Of a DNA stretch of 40,392 bases, positions 1 to 7,618 are shown piece after piece. The position numbers and the translations under genes are program-made. The DNA is from Burkholderiales bacterium (GTDB lineage: Bacteria > Pseudomonadota > Gammaproteobacteria > Burkholderiales > Burkholderiaceae_C), in assembly GCA_025350505.1 (NCBI GenBank), contig JANXXS010000272.1, positions 1 through 40,392 of the forward strand, given 5' to 3'. Every line of letters starts with the position of its first letter. Position 1 is the first letter of the stretch. The notes under the pieces are model-generated. The model made no database searches and was not told the origin of the DNA. It saw nothing but the letters and a program-made list of their open reading frames with translations.

Positions 1-1487
1 TCGACCGAGCCCTTGGCGACGCTTTGCAGCGCATGGCCGTCGAACTCGTAGAGGTGCGAGAGCAGCCATTCGTCGACGCGGTCGGTGAACAGCAGCACCT
101 CGATGCCCTTCTTCTTGAAGATCTCGAGCTGCGGGCTGTTCCTGGCCGTGGCCAGCGTGTCCGCGGTCACGTAGTAGATCGCTTCCTGGCCTTCCTTCAT
201 GCGGCTCACGTAGTCGGGCAGCGAGACGCTCTGCGCGCCGCTCTCGTCGTGCGTCGACGAAAAGCGATAGAGCTTGGCCAGGCGATCGCGATTGGCGAAG
301 TCCTCGCCGATGCCCTCCTTCAGGACGACGCCGAAGTCCTTCCAGAACCCGGCGTACTTGTCCTTCTCGGCGGCGTCGGCGTTGTCGGCCAGACCTTCGA
401 GCATCGACAGCACGCGCTTGGTCGAACCCTCGCGGATCGCCTTGACGTCGCGGCTTTCCTGGAGCAGCTCGCGGCTGACGTTGAGCGGCAGGTCGCTCGA
501 ATCGATCACGCCCTTGACGAAGCGCAGGTACACCGGCATCAGGGCTTCGGCGTCGTCCATGATGAAGACGCGCTTGACGTAGAGCTTGACGCCACCGCGC
601 TTGTCGCGGTTCCACAAGTCGAACGGCGCCTTCGCCGGGATGTAGAGCAGCTGCGTGTATTCGCTGCGCCCTTCGACGCGGTTGTGCGTGTAGGCGAGCG
701 GCGCTTCGGTGTCGTAGCTGATCTGCTTGTAGAACTCCTCGTACTGCTCCTTCGTGATCTCGCTCTTCGGCCGCGCCCAGAGCGCCGCCGCCTTGTTCAC
801 CGGCGCCCACTCGTCCAGGGTCTTCTGCTTGCTCGCCTCGGCGTCCCACTCTTCCTTCTGCATCAGGATCGGCAGCGAGATGTGGTCCGAGTACTTCGAG
901 ACGATGGACTTCAGCTTCCAGCCGGAAAGAAACTCTTCCTCGCCCTCGCGCAGGTGCAGCGTCACGCTCGTGCCGCGCTCCGGCCGAGTGATGGTCTCGA
1001 CCTCGAAGTCGCCGGCGCCTTCGGAGGTCCAGCGCACGCCTTCTTCGGCAGGCAGGCCGGCGCGGCGCGACCCGACGACGATCTTGTCGGCGACGATGAA
1101 GCCCGAGTAGAAGCCGACGCCGAACTGGCCGATCAGCTGCGCGTCCTTCTTCTGGTCGCCCTTCAGTGCCGACATGAACTCGCGCGTGCCACTCTTGGCG
1201 ATCGTGCCGAGGTTGGAGACTGCCTCGTCGGCCGAGAGGCCGATGCCGTTGTCGGTGATGGTGATCGTCTTCGCGTCCTTGTCGAAGGCGACGCGCACTT
1301 CGAGCTCGGTCTTGCCCTCGTAGAGTTCGGGCTTGTCGAGCGCTTCGAAGCGGAGCTTGTCGCAGGCGTCGGAGGCGTTCGAGATCAGCTCGCGGAGAAA
1401 GATCTCCTTGTTCGAGTAGAGCGAGTGCGTGACGAGGTGCAGGATCTGCTTGACCTCGGCCTGGAATGAAAGGGTTTGCTTGTCCAT
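1..1487 (-). CDS. htpG: Molecular chaperone HtpG (Hsp90), 3' end cut by window edge
   Basis: The reverse strand opens with [14 protein letters not shown] at the ATG at 1487 and stays open to base 1, giving about 495 residues of a family that is usually 630-640, so the C-terminal dimerisation domain is outside the window. The N-terminal GHKL ATPase domain is clear: an NASDA segment near residue 37 and a DNGIGLS loop whose Asp79 is the expected adenine-binding residue, followed by a GQFGVGFYS-type glycine-rich lid. The middle domain follows. HtpG is the cytosolic ATP-dependent Hsp90 chaperone acting on stress-damaged clients. It is transcribed away from the HipA-like gene, and a heat-shock-type promoter lies about 60 bases upstream. 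The long plus-strand open frame over it is an antisense artefact of high GC. Confidence 0.96.
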   Translation of the reverse strand, partial: MDKQTLSFQAEVKQILHLVTHSLYSNKEIFLRELISNASDACDKLRFEALDKPELYEGKTELEVRVAFDKDAKTITITDNGIGLSADEAVSNLGTIAKSGTREFMSALKGDQKKDAQLIGQFGVGFYSGFIVADKIVVGSRRAGLPAEEGVRWTSEGAGDFEVETITRPERGTSVTLHLREGEEEFLSGWKLKSIVSKYSDHISLPILMQKEEWDAEASKQKTLDEWAPVNKAAALWARPKSEITKEQYEEFYKQISYDTEAPLAYTHNRVEGRSEYTQLLYIPAKAPFDLWNRDKRGGVKLYVKRVFIMDDAEALMPVYLRFVKGVIDSSDLPLNVSRELLQESRDVKAIREGSTKRVLSMLEGLADNADAAEKDKYAGFWKDFGVVLKEGIGEDFANRDRLAKLYRFSSTHDESGAQSVSLPDYVSRMKEGQEAIYYVTADTLATARNSPQLEIFKKKGIEVLLFTDRVDEWLLSHLYEFDGHALQSVAKGSV

Positions 1488-1548
1488 CGGCGTCTTGTTC
1501 GGTTCGTGGCTGAAGGTGCCCGGCAGAGCGGCTGGTGGGCGTGGCGGG

Positions 1549-1576
1549 ACTTGGTGCCGCGGCGCCGATTTTCAAG
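1549..1576 (-). promoter_or_regulatory. Candidate sigma-32 (RpoH) promoter of htpG
   Basis: On the minus strand CTTGAAA (1576-1570) matches the heat-shock -35 consensus. After 13 bases CACCAAGT (1556-1549) partly matches the CCCCATnT-type -10. The predicted transcript starts near 1540, about 55 bases before the htpG ATG. Heat-shock control of htpG is known in other proteobacteria; the site itself is inferred by eye. Confidence 0.5.
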
Positions 1577-1587
1577 CGTACGGCTCC

Positions 1588-1593
1588 TAGAAT
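1588..1593 (+). promoter_or_regulatory. Candidate -10 box (TAGAAT) for the HipA-like gene
   Basis: TAGAAT matches the sigma-70 -10 at five of six positions and sits just upstream of the GTG candidates at 1602 and 1611. No convincing -35 lies 16-18 bases upstream. If real, transcription would begin near 1600 and leave almost no leader. Confidence 0.35.
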
Positions 1594-1610
1594 CCGCCGC
1601 AGTGCGAACC

Positions 1611-2399
1611 GTGACTGCCACCCGCTACGTCACCCCGCTGCGCGAGGGCGGATCGCTACCCGCCGTGGTCGAGGCCGACGACGACGGCCTCTACGTCCTC
1701 AAGTTCCGCGGTGCCGGCCAGGGCGTGCGGGCGCTGATCGCCGAGCTGATTGCCGGCGAGATCGCGCGGGCCTGCGGCCTGCCGGTGCCCGAGATCGTCT
1801 TCGCCGAGCTGCATGCCGACCTCGCCCGCACCGAGCCCGACCCGGAGATCCAGGACCTGATCCGCGCCAGCGCCGACCTCGCGCACGGCAGCGTCGGCCT
1901 CAACATCGCCATGGACTACCTGCCCGGTGCCGTCACTTTCGACCCGCTGGCGATGCGGCTCGACGCCGAACTGGCCTCGCGCATCGTCTGGTTCGACGCC
2001 TTCGTGACCAACCTCGACCGTACGCCGCGCAACACCAATATGCTGGTCTGGCACGGCAAGCTCTGGCTGATCGACCACGGCGCCGCGCTCTACTTCCATC
2101 ACGACTGGCGTGGCTCGCTCGAGCGGAGCACGAGTCCGTTCGAGCTGATCAAGGACCACGTGCTGCTGCCTCTGGCGACGCGCCTGGCCGAGGCCGACGC
2201 GGCGCTCGTCGCACGGCTCGACGAGCGAACGCTCGAAGCCATCGTCGCCCTGGTTCCCGATTCCTGGCTCGAAGACGAGCCCTCGTTCGCGAGCACCGCT
2301 GCCCACCGCGATGCCTACTTCCAGTATCTGAAGCGCCGCATCGCCGCGCCGCGCGCGTTCGTCACGGAGGCCGTCCGTGCCCACGATGCACACGTATGA
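1611..2399 (+). CDS. HipA-like kinase (HipA_2 type)
   Basis: A protein of about 262 residues with the compact kinase fold of stand-alone HipA-like proteins. With the GTG at 1611 as start, Lys31 in VLKF is the likely ATP-binding lysine, Asp136 in the LDRTPRN motif the catalytic aspartate, Asn141/Asn143 the metal-binding asparagine, and Asp155 in LWLIDHG the DFG-like aspartate. The active site therefore looks intact. It lacks the N-terminal HipA_N subdomain of classical HipA toxins, and no HipB-type antitoxin is adjacent. The frame is open upstream to an ATG at 1476, but that extension overlaps the start region of htpG and looks non-coding. GTG at 1602 or 1611 fits better, although neither has a Shine-Dalgarno sequence. 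It overlaps the DUF3037 gene by 23 bases. The substrate is unknown. Confidence 0.8.
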   Translation: MTATRYVTPLREGGSLPAVVEADDDGLYVLKFRGAGQGVRALIAELIAGEIARACGLPVPEIVFAELHADLARTEPDPEIQDLIRASADLAHGSVGLNIAMDYLPGAVTFDPLAMRLDAELASRIVWFDAFVTNLDRTPRNTNMLVWHGKLWLIDHGAALYFHHDWRGSLERSTSPFELIKDHVLLPLATRLAEADAALVARLDERTLEAIVALVPDSWLEDEPSFASTAAHRDAYFQYLKRRIAAPRAFVTEAVRAHDAHV

Positions 2400-2787
2400 C
2401 TACGCGATCGTCCGCGTCGTGCCGCGCGTCGAGCGCGGCGAGTTCGTCAACGTCGGCGTCATCGTCTCGTGCGACGCCACCGATTCGCTCGAGGCACGCA
2501 TCGAGCTCGACCCGTCGCGCGTCCTCGCGCTCGACCCGGGCGCCGACGTCGATGCCATCCGTGCCGCGCTCGGCGCGATCGACGCGGTGTGTGCGGGCAG
2601 CGGCGCCGCGGGCGCGCTTGGCACGATGAGCGCGCGCGAGCGCTTCCACTGGCTGGTCGCGCCGCGCAGCGCCGTCATCCAGACCTCGCCGGTGCACACC
2701 GGCCGCAGCGCCGCGCCGGACGCCGTGATCGAGCATCTGTTCAAGACGATGGTGCGCTCGCCGCAAGGCCATGCGGCACGCGAATAG
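2377..2787 (+). CDS. DUF3037 domain protein, partner of the HipA-like kinase
   Basis: A 136-residue soluble protein. The opening YDYAIVRVVPRVERGEFVNVGVIV is typical of DUF3037, a family of unknown function. The GTG at 2377 is preferred because GGAGG at 2366-2370 lies six bases upstream; the in-frame ATG at 2386 is too far from it. Its 5' end lies inside the kinase gene, so the two are probably translationally coupled. DUF3037 genes are often found next to HipA_2-type kinase genes, which suggests that this protein is a partner or substrate of the kinase. That role is inference; the sequence shows only the family and the overlap. No membrane segment, signal peptide or DNA-binding motif is visible. 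Confidence 0.8.
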   Translation: MPTMHTYDYAIVRVVPRVERGEFVNVGVIVSCDATDSLEARIELDPSRVLALDPGADVDAIRAALGAIDAVCAGSGAAGALGTMSARERFHWLVAPRSAVIQTSPVHTGRSAAPDAVIEHLFKTMVRSPQGHAARE

Positions 2788-2823
2788 GCGGAGCGGATCG
2801 CGACGCCGAACGGCGCCGGGCGA

Positions 2824-3612
2824 TCAGCGCGCGGCTCGGCGCCCCGACGAGCGGCTGCCGACGAGACGAAGCGCCGGCCGCGGTGCCGGCAGAGGCGGCT
2901 CGCTCGCCGCCGGCAGCGAGTTCGCCGCGGGCACCGACGAGCCGGCTGCCTCATCCGCAGCGCGGCGCCGCTTCGACGAAGGCCGGCTCGGTTCCGGCAC
3001 CAGGTCACTGCTGCCGAGGCTGCCGACCGCGGCCAGCGATCGCGCCAATCGATCGGCCCAGCCGCGGCTCCCGGGCTCGACCTTGCGCGCCGCCATCGCC
3101 AGGATCGTGAAGACGCCCATCTGCGCGACGATGTAGAGACCCGCCGCGATCTCGAGGATGTCGCGCATCGGCATGCTGTCGTTCCAGGCCCGCGCGATGC
3201 CGAGGAAGGCGACGAACATCCAGAGAAAGTTCGAGGTCGCCACCGGCACGGCCACCAGGATCCAGTCGGCAAAATGCCAGCGCGCCACGCGTCGGCCCCG
3301 CGCCAGGCGCGGGAAGGTGACGTAGTGCAGGAGGAACGCGTTCAGGGTGAGCAGGACGACGAGGAGGATCTTCGCCTGCAGCTTCGGGTTCTCGAGATAG
3401 TTCGCGCGTTCGCTCAGGCCCTGCAAGACGATCGCGCCGCCCGTGGCGTAGAGCAGGAGCAGGGCGACCATGACGATGCGCGTCACGAACTCGTTCGGCG
3501 GCGCGATCCGCACCTTGTCCTGCGAGAGCTTGGAGAGCAGCCTCAGGTCGGTCGCCACGATCGCGCCGAGCGCCATCGAGGCGGCGAGCAAATGGCCGAA
3601 CACGAGCAGCAT
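2824..3612 (-). CDS. Hypothetical five-helix membrane protein with disordered tail
   Basis: A 262-residue protein starting at the ATG at 3612 (MLLVFGHLLAASMALG). About five hydrophobic helices are visible, at roughly residues 1-20, 40-64, 77-100, 115-140 and 150-175. A Pro/Ser/Arg/Ala-rich tail of some 70 residues follows and is probably disordered and cytoplasmic. I cannot assign a family with confidence. Histidines lie in the first and third helices (FGHLL and LLHYV), but nothing shows that they bind heme or metal. A TTG three codons upstream is an alternative start. The gene converges on DUF3037 with a 36-base gap and is separated by 262 bases from the RES toxin gene, so it probably has its own promoter. 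Confidence 0.75.
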   Translation of the reverse strand: MLLVFGHLLAASMALGAIVATDLRLLSKLSQDKVRIAPPNEFVTRIVMVALLLLYATGGAIVLQGLSERANYLENPKLQAKILLVVLLTLNAFLLHYVTFPRLARGRRVARWHFADWILVAVPVATSNFLWMFVAFLGIARAWNDSMPMRDILEIAAGLYIVAQMGVFTILAMAARKVEPGSRGWADRLARSLAAVGSLGSSDLVPEPSRPSSKRRRAADEAAGSSVPAANSLPAASEPPLPAPRPALRLVGSRSSGRRAAR

Positions 3613-3874
3613 GTGGAGCAAGGGGATCGGCTTTCGGGGAAGAAACGGTGGCGAAAGGGTCGGGGCGAGGCACGAAAGACGCACGGCCCATGCCAGCCGG
3701 CGATGGGCCTGCAACGCCCATGTTTTCGTGAGCGAATCGTCATCTTCTGACCATAGTGCGCGCGGCGCGGCGGCGTGACGCCCGGGCCGGCGTCGGGAAG
3801 CGGCAGTGTTGCAAAAACTTGCGGCAGTTGTAAGCAATCGCGACGACGCGTCGCGGCCCTCGACGCGACACCAT
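3613..3874. other. 262-base intergenic stretch with a small hairpin
   Basis: No open frame with coding character and no strong promoter was found. A 7-bp perfect stem with a 3-base loop (CGCGACG, loop ACG, CGTCGCG) lies at 3839-3855, just beyond the end of the toxin gene. It has no run of T after it on either strand, so it is not a clear intrinsic terminator. An imperfect direct repeat beginning GCGGCAGT lies within about 3800-3840. Confidence 0.4.
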
Positions 3875-4624
3875 TCAGCCGTCGAGCGACTTCGGATTTC
3901 GCTTCTCGAACCAGTGCGTGATGCGCTGTCCGTCCCAGTGAAGCGCGATATGCGCGCCAGCCTTGGCGTGGCGCAGCGCGCGCGGCCGGAAGATGCCCGC
4001 GCATTCGCCACCCGGATCGCGAACGCTCGGAAAGCGCAGGCCCCAGCTGCCGGCGTCGCGCAGTGCCTTGCCGAGCCGCCGCGGCGGGCCGTAGTCGTCG
4101 GGATCGAGGGCGGCGGCGTAGCGCCCGGTGCGCGCATCGACGGCATCGGCCTTGCCGAGATCGTGCAATTCGGCCTCGACGTTGGCGGTGATCAGGCGCA
4201 GGTCGAGATCGATCGCCGGCTCGTCGGTGCGGCGCATGAACACGGCGCGATGGTGGCTGACCTCGGCGACCGCGGTGACGAGCGAATGGGCGGCGTAGTA
4301 GACGCCGTAGCTGCCGTCGGAAAAGCGCGAGCCTTCCGGGTTGAGGTGGGTGAACGCGGCCATCACCGGCGTCGCGCCCGGGCCGCTGACGCGCTCGGCC
4401 GGCGGCACGAGCTGCAGCTCGCCGATCTCGTCGCGCAGGCGCGGATTGGCGAGCGCCTCGATCGCGTAGACAGCGTCGAGGTCGGCCGGATCGGCGATCG
4501 CGTCGTAGAGGCCGACGGTCGGATAGCGCGAGGCGATCAACCGATACGAGGGACGCCAGGAGACTCGCGCCAGCGGCACGTCGGTGGGTTCGATGGCCAT
4601 GCTCGGGGCCCGCTGACCCGCCAC
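3875..4624 (-). CDS. RES-domain toxin (predicted NAD-degrading)
   Basis: A 249-residue RES-domain protein. Characterised RES toxins such as MbcT degrade NAD+ and stop growth. The family triad is visible: Arg near positions 28/33 in YRLIASRYP, Glu121 in SLVTAVAEVSHH, and Ser200 in LRFPSVRDPGGE. The segment GSRFSDGSYGVYYAA before the Glu is characteristic. It belongs to the longer RES subgroup with an extra N-terminal segment (DAVYAIEALANPRLRDE). The GTG at 4624 lies 6 bases after the antitoxin stop and has GAGG close upstream; the ATG at 4600 is the alternative. The antitoxin-first order, on the same strand, is typical of type II modules. All key residues are present, so the toxin is probably active. 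Confidence 0.9.
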   Translation of the reverse strand: MAGQRAPSMAIEPTDVPLARVSWRPSYRLIASRYPTVGLYDAIADPADLDAVYAIEALANPRLRDEIGELQLVPPAERVSGPGATPVMAAFTHLNPEGSRFSDGSYGVYYAAHSLVTAVAEVSHHRAVFMRRTDEPAIDLDLRLITANVEAELHDLGKADAVDARTGRYAAALDPDDYGPPRRLGKALRDAGSWGLRFPSVRDPGGECAGIFRPRALRHAKAGAHIALHWDGQRITHWFEKRNPKSLDG

Positions 4625-4630
4625 AGGCCC

Positions 4631-5041
4631 TCAGGCCTTGCCGCCGCGCTGCGCGTCGAGGTACTGGCGGACGACGTAGAGGTCGGCGACCTGGCCGCCG
4701 AGCATGCGATCGAGCGCCGAACGGCCGCCGAACAAGGGCGCGCTGTTCGGCTTCTTGATCCACTCGTCGGCACGCTCGCCGACCGGAAAGAGGATGTGCA
4801 GCGCGGAGTAGATGCCGAACAGATGCGACAGCCTCTCGAGCTGGTGCCGGTCGAGCGGCGCCACCTTGCCCTGCTTCCACTGGTAGAGCGTGGTGCGAGC
4901 GACGCCGAGCAGGGTGGTCTGCTCGGCAACGCTCAGCTGCCACGCCTCGGCGAGGCGAAAGAAGGTCCGCAGGGCCGAACCGGCTGCACGCGCCGAACCG
5001 GGATCGACGCCGGCGGAAACCGGCTTGAGAAGAGCGCTCAT
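4631..5041 (-). CDS. Antitoxin of the Xre/MbcA/ParS family
   Basis: A 136-residue protein. An N-terminal helix-turn-helix (about residues 35-60, QTTLLGVARTTLYQWKQGK) is followed by the C-terminal toxin-binding domain (DRHQLERLSHLFGIYSALHILFP, then WIKKPNSAPLFGGRSALDRML), the signature of antitoxins paired with RES toxins. It should neutralise the RES protein by covering its active site and repress the shared promoter. The ATG at 5041 starts MSALLKPVSAG; the in-frame extension to 5104 passes through the promoter and the end of the neighbouring gene and is unlikely. The promoter at 5083-5111 lets the pair be transcribed apart from the catabolic operon upstream. Confidence 0.9.
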   Translation of the reverse strand: MSALLKPVSAGVDPGSARAAGSALRTFFRLAEAWQLSVAEQTTLLGVARTTLYQWKQGKVAPLDRHQLERLSHLFGIYSALHILFPVGERADEWIKKPNSAPLFGGRSALDRMLGGQVADLYVVRQYLDAQRGGKA

Positions 5042-5082
5042 CGCTTGCGGCAGGATCGAGGCGGGGCCTCCGGAAGGCGCCG

Positions 5083-5111
5083 ATTCTAGTCCGTCAACGC
5101 ACAAATCGCAA
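5083..5111 (-). promoter_or_regulatory. Sigma-70-type promoter of the RES/Xre module
   Basis: On the minus strand TTGCGA (5111-5106) and TAGAAT (5088-5083) are separated by exactly 17 bases; matches to consensus are four and five of six. The -10 box overlaps the TAG stop codon of the UPF0280 gene. The predicted start near 5076 gives a leader of about 35 bases before the antitoxin ATG. A TCCGGA-centred imperfect palindrome at about 5065-5078 could be an operator. Confidence 0.55.
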
Positions 5112-6009
5112 TATTTCGTCCGGTCGCGAACTCTACGCGACGACCGGGCGTGTCCGCCCCGCCGCAGACGCGGCTGCGTCCTTGCAGGCAGAGCAGCGCG
5201 GCGACGACGCGTCCGGCCTCGATCTCGCTCCGTGCCTGCGCGGCACCGTTCCGAAGCGCCCGCTCGGCAAGCGGCGTCGACAGCGCCGGCACGGCGCAGG
5301 TGACGAGGCGACGGCCGAGATCGCTGTCGTCGCGCACCTCGTTCGCCGGGCGGCGAACGATGCGCGGATCGTCGACGTCAACGGCGTTGCCGATCACCGT
5401 CGCCGCGGCGTCGGCCGCCGACGCGGTCGCCGCGAGCACGGTGACCGAATCGGCGATGCCGAGCGAGAAGCTGCGCCCGCGCCAGCCCGAGGTGGCGATG
5501 CCGCGCACCGGCGAGTGTGAAGCGATGGAAAACCGCCCGTCGAGCGGCAGCCCGGCCAGGCCGTGCGCGGGGTCGGTGAACAGGCCAACGTCGAACGACG
5601 CGCCCGGCCCGAGATGAAGGGCGACATCGCCGCCGTTGTTGACGAAGGCGCGCCGGATGCGCGGCTCGTCGAAGCAGCCGATCAGCTCCTCGGCGACGCT
5701 GCCCGCCACCGCCGCCATCGCCGTCATGAAACGGCCGTTCGTCGCATGCGCTCGACAGGCCGCGACCATGCGCCGTGCGATCGGTCCGTGCGGCCCGACG
5801 CGTACGCCGGCCGCCGACGAGAGATCGGTGCGCAGCAGGGTCAGCTCGGCGACCAGTTCGTCGAGCACGCCGCGAAAGCGTTGCCAGGCCCGCTCGACGC
5901 ACGCGGCGACCACTTCGGGGTCGCCCTCTGCCGAGACGATGCAATCGATCGGCCCATGCTGAAAATGCCAGCGGCCTTCGCCGAGTCGTTGTCGAACGGC
6001 GCCACTCAT
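5086..6009 (-). CDS. UPF0280 family protein (ApbE-like)
   Basis: A 307-residue protein starting at the ATG at 6009 (MSGAVRQRLGEG), with a 4-base overlap with the upstream reductase-like gene. Hallmarks are RVGPHGPIARRMVAACR, AMAAVAGSVAEELI, and the NNGGDVALHL segment with later SGWRGRSFSLGIADSVTV. The last two resemble the nucleotide- and metal-binding parts of ApbE flavin transferases, to which UPF0280 is distantly related. No function is established for the family. Its tight coupling to a reductase-like gene suggests a cofactor-loading or flavin-transfer role for that enzyme; this is inference. The ORF is open upstream to 6393 only because it reads across the neighbouring gene. Confidence 0.85.
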   Translation of the reverse strand: MSGAVRQRLGEGRWHFQHGPIDCIVSAEGDPEVVAACVERAWQRFRGVLDELVAELTLLRTDLSSAAGVRVGPHGPIARRMVAACRAHATNGRFMTAMAAVAGSVAEELIGCFDEPRIRRAFVNNGGDVALHLGPGASFDVGLFTDPAHGLAGLPLDGRFSIASHSPVRGIATSGWRGRSFSLGIADSVTVLAATASAADAAATVIGNAVDVDDPRIVRRPANEVRDDSDLGRRLVTCAVPALSTPLAERALRNGAAQARSEIEAGRVVAALLCLQGRSRVCGGADTPGRRVEFATGRNIAICALTD

Positions 6010-7466
6010 CGCCCGCTGCCTCGCACCACGCCGAGCGGCCACGGATTGCCCGGCGCCGCGTCGACGACGCGATAGGCGCCCGGGGCCAGCACCTCGTCGA
6101 GCCGACGCACGCGGTCCATGTGGCCGCCCAAGGCGCGGTAGTCGGCCAGCCGCATCGTGAACTCGATCGGCGAGACGATGGCCGGCGTCGGCACCGAGCC
6201 GAAACTCATTGCCGGCATCTTCGCGACGTCGACCATCACCGTGATGCCGCCGCCGGGCCAGACGTAGACCGGCGCTCCGCCGCAGGTGACGTTGACGAGC
6301 AGGCTCTTGATCGATCGGGTCAGGCGCACCGGGTTGTCGGTGACGCCGGCACGCAGCGACCCGCCGGCGCCGGCAACGTAGAGCACCGAGCAAAGCGACG
6401 GCTCGCAGTTCTCGCCGATGCGGTCGACGACGCGCTGAACTTCGAGCGGCATCTCGGCCGGCCGCGGTACGAGCTGATCGTCGAGCACGAACCAGGCCGA
6501 GTCCTCACCGGTGGTCGAGACCATCAGCATGCGCAGTCCCGGCCGCGCGCCGTGTCTCGCGTCCCAGCCCTCGACGATGGTGAGCGGATCGACGATGTCG
6601 GTGCCGCCCCAGCCCGAGCCGGGATTGGCGACCTGGAAGTAGCGGCCCGGCGTCGACTTGCGGCCGCGCAGGCGAATGCCGGTCGGCGCCATGTCGAGGA
6701 ACTTGCCGGCCTGGTGCTCGGAAAGAACGCCGGTGATGTGGTCGTCGATCACCACCACTTCGTCGGCATGGCCGAACCATTGCGGCGCGAAGATGCCGAT
6801 CGTCGCCGACCCGCAGCCGACGCGCATGCGCTGCTCCTCGACGCCGTCGACGATCGGCGGCTTGTCGGCGGCGACGATCACCGACGCGCCGCCTTCGATC
6901 TGCAACTCGACCGGCTCGCGGTTGCCGAGCGCCATCATCATTTCGCAGGCGATGCGGCCTTCCTTTTTCGAGCCGCCGGTGAGGTGGTGCACGCCGCCGA
7001 GCGCGAGGAACTGCGATCCGTATTCGATCGTGCTGACGTGGCCGACCGCTTCGCCACGATGCCGCACCGTCGCCTGCTCGGGGCCGAGGTAGCGGTCGGT
7101 GTCGATCTTCACCTTGAAGCTGCAGTAGCTGAAGATGCCCTCGGTGACCACCGTCACCATGTCGACACCTTCGTGCTGCGAGGCGACGATGAAAGGCGCC
7201 GGCTTGTAGTCGGGATAGGTCGTGCCCGAGCCGATGCCCGAGACGAACACCGGCGCATCGGCAGCGACGAGGCTGCCGTCCCACTCGCCCTGCTGCGCCG
7301 CCTGCCAGGCGACGAGGTCGGTGCCGGGCCGGGCGACGAGGGCGAGCGTGTCGAGCCGCGTCAGCACGCCGTCGACGTTGCCGTAGCGGTCGCAGGCGCC
7401 GAGCTTGCCCGGGCTGATCTGGCAGAGCACCGGGCAGGCCTCGCAGCGCACCTTGTCGGCGGCCAT
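6006..7466 (-). CDS. 6-hydroxynicotinate reductase-like iron-sulfur protein
   Basis: A 486-residue protein starting at the ATG at 7466. The N-terminus carries Cys8-x2-Cys11-x3-Cys15-x9-Cys25 (CEACPVLC then GACDRYGN), a ferredoxin-like [4Fe-4S] motif. The rest matches what I recall of proteins annotated as 6-hydroxynicotinate reductase: VSGIGSGTTYPDYKPAP, GIFSYCSFKVKID, GGSKKEGRIACEMMM and GSGWGGTDIVDPL. The characterised Eubacterium barkeri enzyme reduces 6-hydroxynicotinate to 1,4,5,6-tetrahydro-6-oxonicotinate with ferredoxin. Following a molybdenum hydroxylase that could make the hydroxylated ring, the pairing is logical, but no enamidase or other downstream nicotinate gene is in view. The true substrate is therefore uncertain. 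The reading frame continues upstream across the palindromic repeat, but that part has no coding character. Confidence 0.7.
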   Translation of the reverse strand: MAADKVRCEACPVLCQISPGKLGACDRYGNVDGVLTRLDTLALVARPGTDLVAWQAAQQGEWDGSLVAADAPVFVSGIGSGTTYPDYKPAPFIVASQHEGVDMVTVVTEGIFSYCSFKVKIDTDRYLGPEQATVRHRGEAVGHVSTIEYGSQFLALGGVHHLTGGSKKEGRIACEMMMALGNREPVELQIEGGASVIVAADKPPIVDGVEEQRMRVGCGSATIGIFAPQWFGHADEVVVIDDHITGVLSEHQAGKFLDMAPTGIRLRGRKSTPGRYFQVANPGSGWGGTDIVDPLTIVEGWDARHGARPGLRMLMVSTTGEDSAWFVLDDQLVPRPAEMPLEVQRVVDRIGENCEPSLCSVLYVAGAGGSLRAGVTDNPVRLTRSIKSLLVNVTCGGAPVYVWPGGGITVMVDVAKMPAMSFGSVPTPAIVSPIEFTMRLADYRALGGHMDRVRRLDEVLAPGAYRVVDAAPGNPWPLGVVRGSGR

Positions 7467-7530
7467 CTTTTCCGGCGCGCGCGAGTGCTCGAGGACGACC
7501 GGCTGGCCGTCGGAACGAAGGCCGACACCT

Positions 7531-7618
7531 CCCTCTCCCGTTCGCGGGAGAGGGTCGGGGTGAGGGTCGACGCCGGCCACCACCCTCACCCCTGCCCTCT
7601 CCCGCCCGCGGGAGAGGG
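7531..7618. repeat. Inverted pair of CCCTCTCCC/GGGAGAGGG palindromes
   Basis: Two 24-bp hairpins with 10-bp stems (7531-7554 and 7595-7618) flank a second nested inverted pair, GGGGTGAGGG (7557-7566) and CCCTCACCCC (7583-7592). The whole 88 bases can therefore fold as two separate hairpins or one long one. This is a repetitive intergenic palindrome I recognise from many high-GC proteobacterial genomes. It lies between the molybdenum hydroxylase and the reductase-like gene and overlaps the 3' end of the former, encoding its last residues and its stop codon. Confidence 0.85.

Noticed and set aside
24-1469. A 481-codon plus-strand open frame
   Set aside because: It is exactly antisense to htpG, has low-complexity Val/Asp/Arg composition and resembles no family; it is a high-GC shadow.
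2804-2815. Terminator between DUF3037 and the membrane-protein gene
   Set aside because: CGCCG-AA-CGGCG has a 2-base loop and no T run, so it is not credible.
3839-3855. Intrinsic terminator after the RES toxin gene
   Set aside because: The stem is perfect but only 7 bp, and no T run follows on either strand.
7531-7618. CRISPR array
   Set aside because: There are only two palindromes, in inverted orientation, with no regular spacers and no cas genes.
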